This document shows, one piece after another, positions 63,978 through 64,000 of a stretch of DNA of 64,000 nucleotides (positions are counted from its first letter, which is position 1; every line of letters starts with the position of its first letter). Position numbers and translations under genes: made by a program. This DNA is from Aquimarina spinulae (GTDB lineage Bacteria; Bacteroidota; Bacteroidia; Flavobacteriales; Flavobacteriaceae). The DNA lies in assembly GCF_943373825.1 (NCBI RefSeq), contig NZ_CALSBP010000002.1, positions 2,903,501 through 2,967,500 of the forward strand, given 5' to 3'. The notes beneath the pieces were generated by a model. It was not told the origin of the DNA. It made no database searches and was given only the letters and a program-made list of their open reading frames with translations.

Positions 63978-64000
63978 AAACTATTATTCAGAATCTACTT

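Noticed and set aside
1..64000. CRISPR arrays, tRNA or rRNA genes, insertion sequences or prophage
   Set aside because: No repeat-spacer pattern, cloverleaf, transposase, integrase or structural phage gene was found on reading both strands.

Overview
The window looks like chromosomal DNA of a marine-type member of the Flavobacteriaceae (Bacteroidota). This rests on the low G+C, weak or absent Shine-Dalgarno sites, TAnnTTTG-type promoter elements, a GIN/DUF2807 protein, a DUF4177 protein, an AraC regulator divergent from hemA, and roughly 800-residue duplicated MacB/FtsX-type permeases. An Aquimarina-like genus is a guess. I see no rRNA, tRNA, CRISPR array, transposase or phage gene.

Region 1 (1-7.0 kb) is housekeeping: the cut end of a double-ATPase peptide ABC protein, an NtrY-like sensor kinase, a DUF4177 protein and an enoyl-CoA hydratase. 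A convergent strong terminator follows, then the yicC-gmk-nadD operon and a hemJ-acetyltransferase pair. Region 2 (7.3-18.2 kb) is mixed. It holds two membrane-anchored AraC-type regulators, a small outer-membrane barrel protein, an S41 protease lipoprotein, a 1037-residue Asp-box (VPS10/sortilin-like) exoprotein, a PQQ-type sugar dehydrogenase broken by one extra T in a T8 run, a lumazine-binding-like exported protein and a MATE exporter.

Region 3 (18.2-27 kb) is a heme biosynthesis island. hemH lies on the minus strand with the MATE gene. An AraC regulator is divergent from hemA-hemC-hemD-hemE, which is followed by a DUF6973 protein, an EI24/CysZ-like membrane protein and hemF. With hemJ at 6.5 kb, nearly the whole protoporphyrin branch is present; hemL and hemB are not in the window. 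Two unrelated lipoproteins follow.

Region 4 (28.3-64 kb) is the striking part. A sigma-54-type response regulator and its kinase diverge from a 31-kb co-oriented run: TolC-type outer-membrane protein, HlyD/MacA-type adaptor, LolD/MacB-type ATPase, a GIN-domain exported protein, and then eleven consecutive paralogous 8-TM MacB/FtsX permeases (35.4-62.4 kb). A -24 box identical to consensus (TTGGCACG) lies 55 bases upstream of the tolC-like start. Several permease junctions share nearly the same DNA (end of one gene, a short leader, start of the next), which suggests expansion by tandem duplication. A perfect hairpin ends the run. Behind it lie a second ATPase with a substituted D-loop and a small membrane protein. 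The proposed model is an envelope-stress or toxic-compound tripartite efflux system in which one ATPase, adaptor and outer-membrane channel may serve many interchangeable permeases, switched on by a dedicated two-component sigma-54 activator. The substrate is unknown.
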